A DNA stretch of 64,000 nt from Sphaeramia orbicularis (taxonomy: Eukaryota; Chordata; Actinopteri; Kurtiformes; Apogonidae). The notes under the pieces were generated by a model. That model was not told the DNA's origin. It saw nothing but the letters and a program-made list of their open reading frames with translations, and did not search any database. The translations under genes were made by a program, and so were the position numbers. This document shows positions 52,201-64,000 of the stretch, one piece after another. Position 1 is the stretch's first letter. Every line of letters starts with the position of its first letter. Location of the stretch: NCBI RefSeq assembly GCF_902148855.1, contig NC_043966.1:30729647-30793646 (forward strand), read 5' to 3'.

Positions 52201-54683
52201 GAGTGCTTTGCAGTAGAAGTGTACATGAACTTGTTAAAGCTGCCCAAACTCTGTTCACAATTCGTATCATCAGATGTATGTGATGTTTTTGTCAATATGC
52301 CAGAGGAGTTAGTGGATTTAGTAGAAAGTGTTCACCTTTTCAGTACACTTTGCTTTAGCTTTTGCAGAACCCTGATCTTGCTGAGCAACCTGTCCTACAT
52401 CATGCACTCGGGATATCTCTGTGCGTTTTGGACGATGCAACATTGGAACTGAATCCAGATCTGCATATGGAGAGTCCTTTGGCTCTTCTTTCAGTGCATG
52501 AGTTGTTGAATGAAACTGGTGTGTCATGTTTGATGAATCCTTTGATCCACCTACTATATGTCCAAATATATCTGACAAGCATTTCTTTTTCTTCTTGCAA
52601 GCTTTGCTTTTACTGGTTTGAGCCGGAGCAGTGTTTTTACTGAGATGGTTCTCATTTTCACCTGAGACCATATTATTGAGGGATGAGGGTGCAAGGTCCA
52701 CAGAGAAAGAGGGCTCATCCTGTTGCTGTTCAGGAGACAGAGGGCTGGGTACATGCTCCTCTCCATTTGGAGATATCGAAATTATACTTCCAGTATTCCG
52801 TTGTCGACCAGGGAGCAGATGCTCAGCCTCTGTCACACTAACTTTCCATGCAGTCAGTAAAGTTTTAGGTATCTGCAAAGAATGAAAATAACATTTAAAA
52901 TTAGGTCTAAATTAATGTTCAACACAAGCTACTGAATCGTTTAGAGAATTAACCGTGACTTGTAGTTTTCCTCCTTTGCTTTCCTCTCCGTCTTAGCACG
53001 GGAAGGTCTTCAAACTGATGGCCTCCTTCAAAAGGAAGGACAACGTTCCCTGGGACCCATGCGCTTTCTATGACCTCCCCAACAGTCTGCAGGAAATACA
53101 TCCGACAAGGACGAGGACTGGGCACTGGATAAAAAGTAAGAATAATGGTCACTTTATTTATAAACATATGTCATCAGCTCAGTTTTAACTTGTCAGACAC
53201 AGAATGAGGGAATGGAAAACAATTTGCTTATGAAATCAGCATTCAAATCCTGGCTCTTTGTGAACTAAGTCTTTACCTTTCATCTTGCTGTGGATTCCCT
53301 GCTTTGGATCACAAGTGATTTGGCAGGGCCACCAGGGCCTTCTGTTGAACTTAGCCCACACCAAGTCCCCTTCCAAGTATTTAAACGGCAGGAAGAGGCT
53401 TTTTTCTTTGGGCTGTTGGACTAATCACAAGATTCAAAAACATATTATTATCAAATGCACAAAATATTTAAAATGTCTTTTAGTAGTTAATGGTGTTTAT
53501 TACATTTGTCATGACTAAGCTTTTAGTACTAATAAATAAAAACAACACAATTTTAATGTATACAGGAAACTTAAATTGTGGTGGCACATATTTTACCATA
53601 TACAAGGTGTAATACATTTCTAAGATAGCAATAGAATTAAAATTTTTGGCAGATGGTGTGTGGCACATTAAGATAAAGCCACCTTGATGTATGAGCACTA
53701 CTACTTCCATTCTAATAAAATTTTATGAGCAAGAACATCCTTAAGAATATTAAAATCTCATGCTAGTTTTCCAGAGGTTATATATTAAATATTTCAGGTG
53801 TATCAGACTCACATTAGAGTTTGTGCCAGATGGAGAAATAAGCCTGTGGTCAACAGGAGAGGTCAGTTCATTATCACTAGCCGATTCTTCGCCCATGCTC
53901 CATCCATCTCTCATAGTGATTTCAGGCAGTGCACTAGGGCTTAGAGTAGGGTTGAGTTCAGATATGGTTTTGGACATCAGGTTAAACACAGTAGGTTTGT
54001 ATGTTGTTTTATCCATCCCTGAGCTGCATGTGGTCTTAGAGTCAACAGATTGATCTCGAGTCAACTTTGGGGAGTGGTGAAAAGGCATCAGGTCCTCGCT
54101 ACTACTGTGCTCCCCCGCTTCATCCTCCTCCTTACTGCAACTGCTGTCAAACAGCGTGGACCTCAAATGCAGGTAGCCATTGGGGATGGGAGAAACAGCC
54201 CTCCAAACTTTCAGGACTGTGAGAAGAGAAGCCATTTCTGCTCACATCCTGCAGAGTCCTCAAAAGGCTCCACATCATCATCGTCTGGAGAAGAAGGCAG
54301 TTGAACTGATGGTGCCTCAAACTCATCGTCATCGCTGATTGGGCTGCACAGTGCAAGTGGTTGCCTTGGATGGAGGTCCCTCTCATGTTCATGCCTGTAC
54401 CCACAGTGTTGAGGTCCTCAGCCTCCTCATGGAACTGTAAGCAGTGAGATCGGTTCTGGCGATTGTACCCCAGTACAGATGGCTGTTTGACGGCTGGAGG
54501 ATGGCAAGTTGCACGCCTGACCGGTTTGTGTCAGACCCACGCTTCACAATGCCACATTGGTTTCCAAAGGAATGCTCATAAGGCCATTGCGGGGGGCGGC
54601 GGGGCACGTACTAATCAGCTGCTGGCTGTCCTGAGCCAAAACACTGAGTTTACCCTAACAGGCCGGTCTTATGACTGATTCAT
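40209..54683 (-). CDS. nsd1: Histone H3K36 methyltransferase NSD1 (frameshifts in linker exons)
   Basis: Minus strand. NSD1 mono- and dimethylates H3K36. Exons as read: 53813-54700 (N-terminus, start near 54683), 53277-53412 and 52954-53124 (PWWP1: [31 protein letters not shown]), 51058-52872 (long linker, [15 protein letters not shown]), 50849-50973 ([14 protein letters not shown]), 50374-50630, 50130-50227, 49977-50036, 49681-49892 and 49487-49540. PHD fingers lie in 49253-49376, 48963-49163, 48304-48483 and 47421-47577. PWWP2 is 47132-47337, then 46908-47020. AWS is 46534-46803; SET is 46327-46443, 46097-46238 ([12 protein letters not shown]) and 44132-44238 ([13 protein letters not shown]). 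A further PHD is 43842-44045, and C5HCH is 40209-40666 ([19 protein letters not shown]). Exons from 46097 to 49540 are clean and in phase. The exons at 49681-54700, and one spot near 44000, need repeated one-base frame changes to match the family. A fish paralog (nsd1a or nsd1b) cannot be told apart here. Confidence 0.9.
40790..41403. mobile_element. Non-autonomous pogo/Tigger-like DNA transposon
   Basis: Inverted ends: cagtctactctcgttaaacc on the left and ataacgagagtagactg on the right, followed inward by ccgcc motifs. TA flanks both sides (40788-40789 and 41404-41405). The interior repeats ccgttataccgccattttcgct-type units at both ends. A short frame starting [12 protein letters not shown] near 41116 soon stops, so there is no working transposase. 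TA target and long ends fit the pogo branch of Tc1/mariner. It is inserted into a LINE 3' end. Confidence 0.75.
41406..41590 (+). mobile_element. LINE 3' end fragment split by the pogo-like element
   Basis: The sequence ends with catttcgttctgcagtgcat, then gaatgacaataaagtgatct, the common fish non-LTR 3' UTR end. The bases left of the DNA transposon (tttgtgcaatatctaaata) read as the expected upstream part, so the transposon landed inside this LINE tail. Confidence 0.5.
42478..43078 (+). mobile_element. Non-LTR retrotransposon 3' end with (TTGA)n tail
   Basis: A GC-rich segment (42600-42900) is followed by a TG microsatellite, then gcactttgtgttgcatctgt, agcgctttataaataaaggt and four TTGA units at 43058-43078. 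The agcgctttataaataaa plus ttgattga ending is typical of fish L2-like LINE 3' ends. It lies in the last nsd1 intron. The left limit is approximate. Confidence 0.55.
43454..43661. mobile_element. 208 bp mariner-type MITE
   Basis: Left end cactgttgcctataaagtta and right end aactttatgtgcaacagtg are inverted repeats of about 20 bases. TA duplications flank at 43452-43453 and 43662-43663. A half copy occurs at 11864-11947. It has no coding content. Confidence 0.75.
44521..45056. mobile_element. TTAA-flanked fold-back element (long inverted repeat)
   Basis: TTAA at 44517-44520 and 45057-45060 brackets a 536 bp element. Its two halves are inverted copies over most of their length: agcctcgtatgactttc pairs with gaaagtcatacgcagct, aaatttttcttctaatttgt pairs with acaaattagaagaaaaat, and aggcttt/ctccttat blocks and gtgtacac blocks pair further in. 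The centre has a short (CAG)n run (44738-44761) pairing with a tgctgctgc run near 44790. It has no transposase. It sits in an nsd1 intron. Confidence 0.75.
47740..48226 (+). mobile_element. LINE fragment: reverse-transcriptase C-terminus and 3' UTR
   Basis: On the plus strand 47845-47911 reads [20 protein letters not shown] then stop, the familiar end of the ORF2 protein in CR1/L2/Rex1-type fish LINEs. A 3' UTR follows, ending ggaatttccccttgtgggac, then taaaggaatatcttatctt with four or five ATCTT units. It is truncated on the 5' side and lies antisense within an nsd1 intron. Confidence 0.7.
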
Positions 54684-54914
54684 GTTGTCATGGCTGTATC
54701 CTGTCAGTTCAAAACAAAAACAGGTATATTAGGCAAATAAAACGTAAGATTCAACTTGCTCACTACCTGTAATCTGAAACAGATACCGAGTCTGTACATA
54801 GTGCATATACCCAATAAAACATGCTGACAGAACACATTAAAAACACTGCGAAATAGAGCGACAATCACATCCAGTCCGCAGAAAACCTGTAAAGAGGCAT
54901 ACCAGATACAGACC

Positions 54915-54968
54915 GTGCAAACACACACACACACACACACACAGACACACACACACACACACACACAA
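54915..54968. repeat. (CA)n microsatellite
   Basis: About 26 CA units with one interruption, in the first nsd1 intron. Confidence 0.95.
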
Positions 54969-55306
54969 ATAAGCCGACATTGCATGGCCTCCGTACTGAG
55001 GCCGGTCGGACACACAAGACAAAACACAGGTCCGCTCAGTTCACTCATTTCATTCACAAACTGTCAGAAAATACAGCCGCTTTGTCTAATGTCTGTGGGT
55101 CATGGCGATCGCTACTAGTACAAGTCATCGGAGGAGTGTTGAGGCTGTAGTAGAGGTGGTGACACTGAGCCATCACAGAAACACAGTGAGTGGCTTACAC
55201 AAACAAGCTACAGCCACACACCGACATAGGAAGCTACTATTAACTCACAAAAAGCCTTGGACGGCATAAGTTCACAACACCACTAACACGTGGAAAAACG
55301 CGGAAA

Positions 55307-55470
55307 ACTCACCATTTGTAGGTCGGTCACCGTGAAACCAACAGCGGATGTCTAATAATGTGGCACAAAGCGAGTGTTTTTCTCGGTTTGTGAAAGCGGA
55401 TCTGCACAATCCCAGTTGCAGCAGCACTAGTAGGCCAAGGCACAGCTCTCATTCTCTGCACTTCATCGCC
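55307..55470 (-). promoter_or_regulatory. First exon and promoter region of nsd1
   Basis: A strong donor (ATG followed by GTGAGT at 55307-55312) closes a CpG-bearing segment with no coding frame. The next acceptor is at 54701-54702 (gaactgacag). This fits a non-coding first exon. The last codon-like triplet before the donor is ATG (55313-55315), giving a possible short upstream frame. The transcription start is not defined by sequence alone. Confidence 0.55.
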
Positions 55471-56740
55471 TCATCAGCGGCGGCCCTCTGAAAAACTGTC
55501 ACCTTAAACACTAAAGAACCAGCAAATATCCATTACGCTGCAACATCATACAGCGGCGAAATACAAGGTGCCATAGCCGGTGTCCTTAGTGCTATAGCAG
55601 CTTATTTACTACATGATTTTTTTGCCTGCTGTCGAAGTGCCCCTGGTTATGTTAAAACAAGCCCAGACTGACTGTGTTGGTGAGCAGCAACCAATCGGCA
55701 CGGCTACATACCCAACCCCCCGTCTGCAGAGGGCCGTGACACTCACCCTCCTCTAACACACGCGCACACACGCGCACGCTTACAAGCACGCACACACACA
55801 TGCACGTCCATCCGCGTGCATATCCAGGTGAAGTTTCAAATAATCACCGGTGTATAGGCGAATAAAAGCACTATGACATGATAATAACAAATGAATGACT
55901 GGCCTATTTTTTGCGCCGCTGTCCTATTTCTGAACCCTGATGAGGTTTTTTTTTTTCTTTTTTACAGGCCGGTATCAAAGTGGAACGACAGCGAGATCGA
56001 GAAAAACAAAATGATAGCGGGCAGGCACACGGCCTCTTCAGTCACACAGGCGAACTCCGTGCGCCATGTTGGCTTTACGCGGAGTCTTCTGACATGAGGA
56101 AACAGGCCGCCAGGCGCTAAAGAAAAGAAGATAAAGGAGTCAGTGTGTGGCTGTAGACGTGTGTTTGAGCCTCCGATTAATACATAAATAAAACACAATA
56201 CCGTGTTTCCAAACTTGTTTTACATTACACTAGTGGTGGACATGTACGCGTTTTGGAAATGAAATGTTTAGTGTGGATTCATGGACGCGCAAAGTACAGA
56301 CAGCACAATAGCGTCGCTGGAGCGGGCCGGTCCTTGCAGATAAAACAAAGACCACAGCAGCAAGTGAACTTACCCACCAGTGCACATATTTAACACTCTA
56401 CCACTGTCTGCTCAGGCCTCTATAGCGCCTCGTTTTACTCTTAATATGTTTGGTAAAGATCCAGTAGAAAACACCAGAGACCAACGAGAAGTGACATTTT
56501 TCACCCACCCTCCATCAGCTGACTGGCGTTTACATAAGAATATGGCCCTTATTAGTTATTTTAACCACATCTGCTCTCACATCGCCCTAATTATAATACA
56601 ACCAGTAAAGCCGTGAATGTGAGTAGTCGGCATTCTAGAATAACAATGGGTAAATGAAGGTTTTATTACTGGGTGATTATTGTGTCTGGGGACACGAGCC
56701 CCCTTGCGTCTGCAGGAAGAACTACGTGTTTTCAATTTCT
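55471..56740. other. Intergenic stretch between nsd1 and the C5orf24 homolog
   Basis: CpG-containing near 55470-55860 and 56030-56340, then AT-rich. It has a short (CA)n run near 55760-55800. No exon or mobile element was recognised. Confidence 0.5.
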
Positions 56741-56744
56741 CAAG

Positions 56745-57429
56745 AAATGTTTATTAGGAAAAACTTTTTTTTGTTGTGTCACACATCATATACTTTTTAC
56801 AGAGCTGACAAAACAAATGTGGATTAGCTCACTTTTTTAATGAAGATCAGGACAAGATAGGTGTAAATATGGATTAAATGAGTTCAGAGACCAGTTCAAG
56901 CTGATTCCAAAGGTATTATACAAAATGAAAGAGCAGACTGCACAAGACAACACAGAAAGGACAACTACATATACACATATTTATGCTCAAGAATTATTTG
57001 CTAAATAACTAAAATGCATTTTTTAATAAATGTAGAAAATGTAACAAGAAGTTGGTCATAGAAATGTTAAAGCAGAGTAAAAGAACATGTCACAAACAGT
57101 ATTCAAGGAAAAAAAAAATCTCTCCTGTGAAGTTTAAACCACAAACTCAAATACATTTCTTGCCAACACTGATTTAACTGTGGTTAACTTGTGTGCATGC
57201 ATCTCTTCCAAAACAGGTATAACATAGTCTACTTGTAAGTAGGAGTGATATCAGTCATTAATTACAAGAGGACAAAGACAATGCCAGACACTGGACAGTG
57301 AAAAATTCCAGTCAATTATACATGACAAAGTTCATTGTTCCCATATGTAAGAGATTTTTTTTGCTCTGCATCTTCTTGCTCATGCATCCAGATGTTTAAT
57401 GAGTGATGAGTTGTGACAACGCTGCACAA
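56745..57429 (-). other. Probable 3' UTR of the C5orf24 homolog
   Basis: Continuous AT-rich sequence downstream of the stop at 57430. A tttatt (AATAAA on the minus strand) at about 56748 could be the polyadenylation signal. Confidence 0.35.
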
Positions 57430-58131
<702 letters not shown>

Positions 58132-58394
58132 TTAGACAAAGAAAACACGGGACAAAGCGGCTGCATATGGAACCTGTGCCACAGTAACCATTTAAAGAAG
58201 CATTTAATTGCTTACTTTTGCCGAGGGAAGCAGGCCTTTAAGGCGATACAATACAAATCCTAACTAATGTCAAGACGAAACCCGGCAAAGTTACAATTAG
58301 CAAAGAAATATAGCTTACAACGAAAAATTAACGCACGCATGTTAAATCCAAATATAATACACTACTTTAACAACGTAAAACGAATAGTTCGTAC

Positions 58395-58660
58395 CTCATT
58401 TGTTGGTGGCTCATGGACTACAAAGGGTTAAGCTCGAGTCGCATACATTTTCTTTCTCTGACAGGCACATCATCTTTATGAGGGATCTGCACAATCTACG
58501 CCATGATTTCCATGACTACTGTGATGAAGCTGGACTGCGATTTCTGTTTTTACATGCTGATTTAATCCTTTCATCAGAGGTTTAGATGACAGTGGCAGCC
58601 ATTTTCGCCTAGAAAAAAAAATATTAAAACAGGATGCGCTAGCCACGCATGCGCACAAGT
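58395..58660 (-). promoter_or_regulatory. 5' exon and promoter of the C5orf24 homolog, with an NRF1-like site
   Basis: A GAG/GTACGA donor at 58395 marks the end of a non-coding exon on the minus strand. Upstream at 58645-58656, cgcatgcgcac matches the NRF1 core (TGCGCATGCG on the other strand). It was read by eye. Confidence 0.4.
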
Positions 58661-58968
58661 GCTTAAAGGAAACGTAGGCGCAGTCACCCAATGTGGCTTG
58701 CCGAATTAAGACCTTACCAAACAAAGACGCATCATAATAACATGTGGGGCTCCGCCAATAATAGAGGCAAGACCATGAATTAACACTTAGGTTACAACAG
58801 CTTTCATAACCCCACTGGCATTTACACAATAGTTGCTATTTCTAGAGCTTTTTTCCCCATTAATTTACTTACACACATAGGTCTACAGCATTACTGTAGG
58901 GCACAAATATTCATACACGTCACACTGCCAACAAATGAAGACAAAAAAACTTTCATTTTTCTTTTGTT

Positions 58969-58974
58969 TTTATT
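58969..58974 (-). terminator. atp5po polyadenylation signal
   Basis: tttatt on the plus strand gives AATAAA on the minus strand, about 125 bases after the stop codon. Confidence 0.45.
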
Positions 58975-59097
58975 AACATCCATATGAATAAACATAGACA
59001 TTGTACTTATGGAGCAATTTCAATGCTAGAACAGGAAGCAGCCAGCCTGTCTCCAGATGGCCTTCTTCAATCTTCTGCAAAATTAAGTCCACAGGAC

Positions 59098-61593
59098 TTA
59101 AGTTTCCCTGATGAGCTTGGTCAGCTTCTGAATCTTTGTTTTTGTGGACATGTCAACATACTTGTCCCCGATGCTGACAATCATGCCACCCAGGATTGAA
59201 GGATCCGACTGTTCAAAGGGGTAGAAAAAAACAATTATTATACTCCAATAGATTGACTAAATGGCAAAATATTAATGAGAATCACTTTTATTTCCTCTGA
59301 AATGGGGATAACAAAATAGACCCACACCTTTGTTTCCAGCTTGATAGTTTCACCTTTCTGAAGAAAACCCTTGAGGGCAACTTTTAGGTCGGCAAGATTA
59401 GCATCATCCAAAGGCTAAGATGGAAAAATATTTATCATGTGATCATACAGTAATATCCAGTAAAAATATTACACTTAATACCCTTAAAGTAGTCAATAAG
59501 AGCCGTTTGGAATAGCAAGATGAAACCACAGTACATAGTATAATTAATGTCCATTTCTTACCTGAGCAGTGGTCACAGAGCAGATGACTTCTCCACGGTG
59601 TGCACTCATCATTTTACCAAAGGCAGAGATCACATCACCAGTTAGAGTCAGACGACCATTATCAGACAAAACATCTGCCAAATGAAGACAATACAAAAGG
59701 AAATTTATCACTTCTCAATGTGGTCCACTAAAAAGAAGACAGCCTTTAATATACATGCATCCTCTTTAGCAATCCCATTATCAGCACTAAATACATAAAT
59801 ATATTGTTTTAGATGTCTTCAGTTACATATGGCATGCTCCTCTTTAACTCAACATTTGACTCAAATATGAATTTTAAAAGTGCTATTAATATTTCACTTC
59901 TTAGCTGACCATAGTTTATGTGGAGTAGAGATGAAACTTTATTGAGCTTGGGCAGTTCTTCATAAACTATTTCAATGTACATAGTTTAAATTGAAAACAT
60001 ATATTTCTACTAATTAACTGATAACTGTGCACAACACTGTTGTTAAGAACTTCCATAACTGAAAGACAATACAGACTAGAGTTAAAAGAGTTTCAAAGAT
60101 GTTAAAGCTGGAAAATAATGTCCAGTACTAAGGTCTGACATGCAAGAGCCTTCAACCTCTTGGAGGTCATAGGACACACTCAAACTCCTGAGCCATTGGT
60201 TTAGCCATTTAGTCAGGTTAAGGTTTTTGCATTGCACTGTATAAAGTGACTTTTTTTTTAACCATGTATCTATCTAAAATAATCAGTGCAAGAAAAATAC
60301 TTTGTATATACAGTTTTAGCTATTCTGTTTTTCTTTGTCACCAACTATTGAAAACCTGAGACAGTATCATGTTAGGAATCATTTGTTTTTTTCATCTTTC
60401 TCTGCATGATAATAATTAGTGTTTCACAGGCTCCACCATGTGCTGGTGGAATACTCATTTGTTACTTTACATACGTCAGCATTGGTTATATTTTGGTTTA
60501 CCTGCCAAAAAGCTGAACTTGACTTCTTCCATTCCATCATTAAAATATACAAGTGTATTTTTTTGATTTACACAAGGTTACACTGAGGCAGAGGCCAAAC
60601 ATAGGGCAGAATCACATAGTCCAAGCCAGCAATGACTCACTGATGAGGTTGACGGTGATGGGTGAGACCTTAGCCTTTGTAAGTGCATCATTGAAGGCTT
60701 TCTGTTTGAGGCTGCGCTTAACATGAGGATTCATAACAATACTGGACATCTTGGGGTCCTTGATCATGGCCTTAAGAAATAGAAAGGCAGACAAAAAATA
60801 TATCAGTTTGTGTACTTAATAAAAAGTAAGGCTGACACTGCTTGGATTAGAAAAATCATACACTTTGTTAAGGTCATTCCTCGTATGAGTGACACATATA
60901 CCTTTAAATACTTAGTTATTTGAATTTGTAACACATGTCTACATCATGTATTGACCTCTATTTTGCCAGAGAGTTTAATTTGTACTTGATAATAAAAACT
61001 GCATCTTGTTTATACACTTACAGCCACTTTTCCCAGTTCCTGCTCCACTTGGTCCAGTTTGTTCTGCTTACTGGCAGCTGAGAACAAAGCAGTGGCATAG
61101 CGGCCCTCCACTCCATAGACCTGGATAGGTGGCTAGAAACACAGAGAAATATGTAGAGATCTTTCTGCGACCACCAACTTCACTTATTATCCAATACTAA
61201 CGAACGATTTGATCTCTGCAACTTGATGTCATTTACCTTAACCAGTTTTGCTGCAGGTCTGACCACAGACGTGCTGAGCTGGCGGACCTGGAAAAGCAAA
61301 AATATGCACGGTTTTAACATTAAGAGGCCAGATTAAACTAATATACTATGGCACATTTTGCACCGTTGACGTTAAGACAGCTAGCCAAAAAGCTAACATG
61401 TTAGCAGTCATTCAAGTGCAAAGCCTCGTGTAACTGTATCCAACATTTCATCTTATTTCCTTATCTATGACGCAACACAATAATGGACATTTGTTTTCTT
61501 AGGTATGAAGCGATGAACTATAACAGTTCTACAGGATGAAATCACCAAAATCATTGAATGTCGTACCTGCTGTCCTAGCATGAATGCTGCCAT
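59098..61593 (-). CDS. atp5po: ATP synthase peripheral stalk subunit OSCP, mitochondrial
   Basis: Seven minus-strand coding exons join in phase to 209 residues: 61567-61593, 61237-61287, 61022-61132, 60641-60770, 59562-59674, 59328-59414 and 59098-59208. OSCP joins the F1 head to the peripheral stalk of mitochondrial ATP synthase. The start MAAFMLGQQ followed by [17 protein letters not shown] is a basic, serine-rich import presequence. The mature part has [38 protein letters not shown], then [18 protein letters not shown] and [14 protein letters not shown], and a C-terminal [20 protein letters not shown] block. These are the conserved OSCP signatures, and length is close to the human protein (213, recalled). 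All splice sites are GT-AG. The gene is compact and apparently intact. Confidence 0.96.
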
Positions 61594-61624
61594 TTTCTCC
61601 TACAGCCGTCCCGAATAGAACATA

Positions 61625-61685
61625 TGAATGCGCATGTGCGCTTTGACAGGAAAACGTCAAACGGTGGGTAATGTAGTCTTTTACA
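61625..61685 (-). promoter_or_regulatory. atp5po promoter with NRF1-like and ZNF143-like sites
   Basis: tgcgcatgtgcgc at 61629-61641 fits the NRF1 consensus (YGCGCAYGYGCR), a regulator of nuclear genes for respiration. aagactacattaccca (minus strand, 61666-61681) resembles the ZNF143 element. Both lie 35-90 bases upstream of the start codon, so the 5' UTR must be short. Seen by eye only. Confidence 0.5.
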
Positions 61686-61699
61686 GTGTCGCAGTTTAT

Positions 61700-62598
61700 C
61701 CAGCGGGGAAACTTGTTTGAGTTGGGTTTTTTAATCTGTTCTAACAATTCTCACCATTTGATGTCCAAACATTCCACTGAAAATAGAAAAAAAATTATAA
61801 GTGACAGACTAGCAGTATTTAATGTTTTACAAGCTAGCAGCATTTGCATCATTCAGATCCGTGGCGGGTGGATATTATTTTCATGAGGCATTTTACATAT
61901 ATTTAATAAGTTTTATCCCTGTGTCTATTTGCACTAACTGCTAAATTTAATCCGTCAGTCTCTGCTGCCTATGGAACTATTTTGGTGAAAACAGCTGCTG
62001 TTATAACCTTTAGTCAGCTACTCCCAGTTTAGTCCAGCAGGGGGAGCACCAAGAACAAGCACGTCCGCTTTTTAAATAAATAGCAAAAAGAAACCGCAGA
62101 TGACAGGAGCAAATTAAAGCAAAATACAGTAAATTAAACAAACAAACCAAGAAATTAAAAAAAACAGTCAAAAACAAATTAAATCCAACGAAGGGCCATC
62201 AAGGGATGCGGTGACGTAAATCTAGATGCTGCTCAGCCTCGCTTTGGACAGGAGTCAGATGGGCTGGGTCTGCAATATCTCAGAGCTACTTCATAGTATT
62301 TGCGATAGCAGCTTTTAAATGGAAGCCCTTCGGTGTTGAATGGGGAGCAGGGTATTATTTATGTAACATGTGAGCTAATTATTTTTACACCACGAGAACA
62401 GGGAGCCGCAGGTCAGTTGACGCATTGGTTAGTGGGGGCGCACACGCACATCCACACACACTCTCAAACAGAGGCTGCGAATGACCAGAGCCTGGCAGGA
62501 CGTAGCGTAGCCGGGCCATTAATACGTAACGTTATAGTGAGAGGTTTAACTGAGCTTTTTAAAACCTGGTCGGCTCACCAGCTGACGGCAAACCAGGC
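61700..62598. other. Intergenic region and ppp2ca 5' UTR
   Basis: It divides atp5po (minus) from ppp2ca (plus), so it holds divergent promoters. No mobile element was seen. The last 150 bases are GC-richer and are the likely ppp2ca 5' UTR. Confidence 0.5.
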
Positions 62599-63886
<1,288 letters not shown>

Positions 63887-64000
63887 TGACATTATTTTCT
63901 CTAATATTAATATTTTGTGTATCAGACATGTGGCCTAACACAGAGTGATCCCTTAATTAGGCCAATGTCAGACAAAAAAGTGACCCCCATGGAAAAGTGA

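Noticed and set aside
63950-64000. Sequence resembling the next ppp2ca exon (gccaatgtcagac)
   Set aside because: The next exon should encode GPMCDLLWSDPDD; what follows here does not, so the exon lies beyond the window.

Overview
The window is nuclear DNA from a bony fish, most likely a percomorph teleost. Genes have many exons with GT-AG introns. AT-rich microsatellites, small DNA transposons and LINE 3' ends fill the gaps. Six host genes are recognised by protein similarity recalled from memory: ccnjl, c1qtnf2, slu7, nsd1, a C5orf24 homolog and atp5po, all on the minus strand. A two-domain C-type lectin and the 5' part of a PP2A catalytic-subunit gene lie on the plus strand. No prokaryotic, viral or CRISPR feature was seen. 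Exon limits were read by hand from splice sites, reading phase and family conservation.

Layout. 1-15 kb is repeat-rich. It holds a complete secreted lectin-like gene (1620-3545) and, downstream, a decayed tandem copy (about 5290-9675) whose introns carry several mobile elements. A 1.45 kb TTAA-flanked element lies at 13384-14830. 16.8-31 kb is ccnjl (5 coding exons, large introns). 32.2-33.2 kb is c1qtnf2 and 34.7-38.1 kb is slu7 (14 coding exons). The order ccnjl-c1qtnf2-slu7 matches the recalled order on human 5q33.3, which supports the calls.

40.2-55.4 kb is nsd1, an H3K36 methyltransferase with PWWP, PHD, AWS-SET-postSET and C5HCH exons. Its structured central exons read cleanly. The linker exons in 49.7-54.7 kb contain many apparent single-base frameshifts, which is the oddest feature of the window. 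Transposable elements sit in its introns: a pogo-like element nested in a LINE tail, a 536 bp fold-back element, a mariner-type MITE and LINE 3' ends. 57.4-58.4 kb is the C5orf24 homolog, 59.1-61.6 kb is atp5po (OSCP subunit of mitochondrial ATP synthase), and ppp2ca starts at 62.6 kb and runs off the right edge.

The genes are housekeeping or developmental and do not form one pathway. Their link is conserved synteny with human chromosome 5q. I found no convincing undescribed multi-gene system. The observations worth following are the nsd1 frameshift cluster and C-terminal reading frame, a GC-AG intron, the TTAA-flanked elements, the fold-back element and the lectin duplication.
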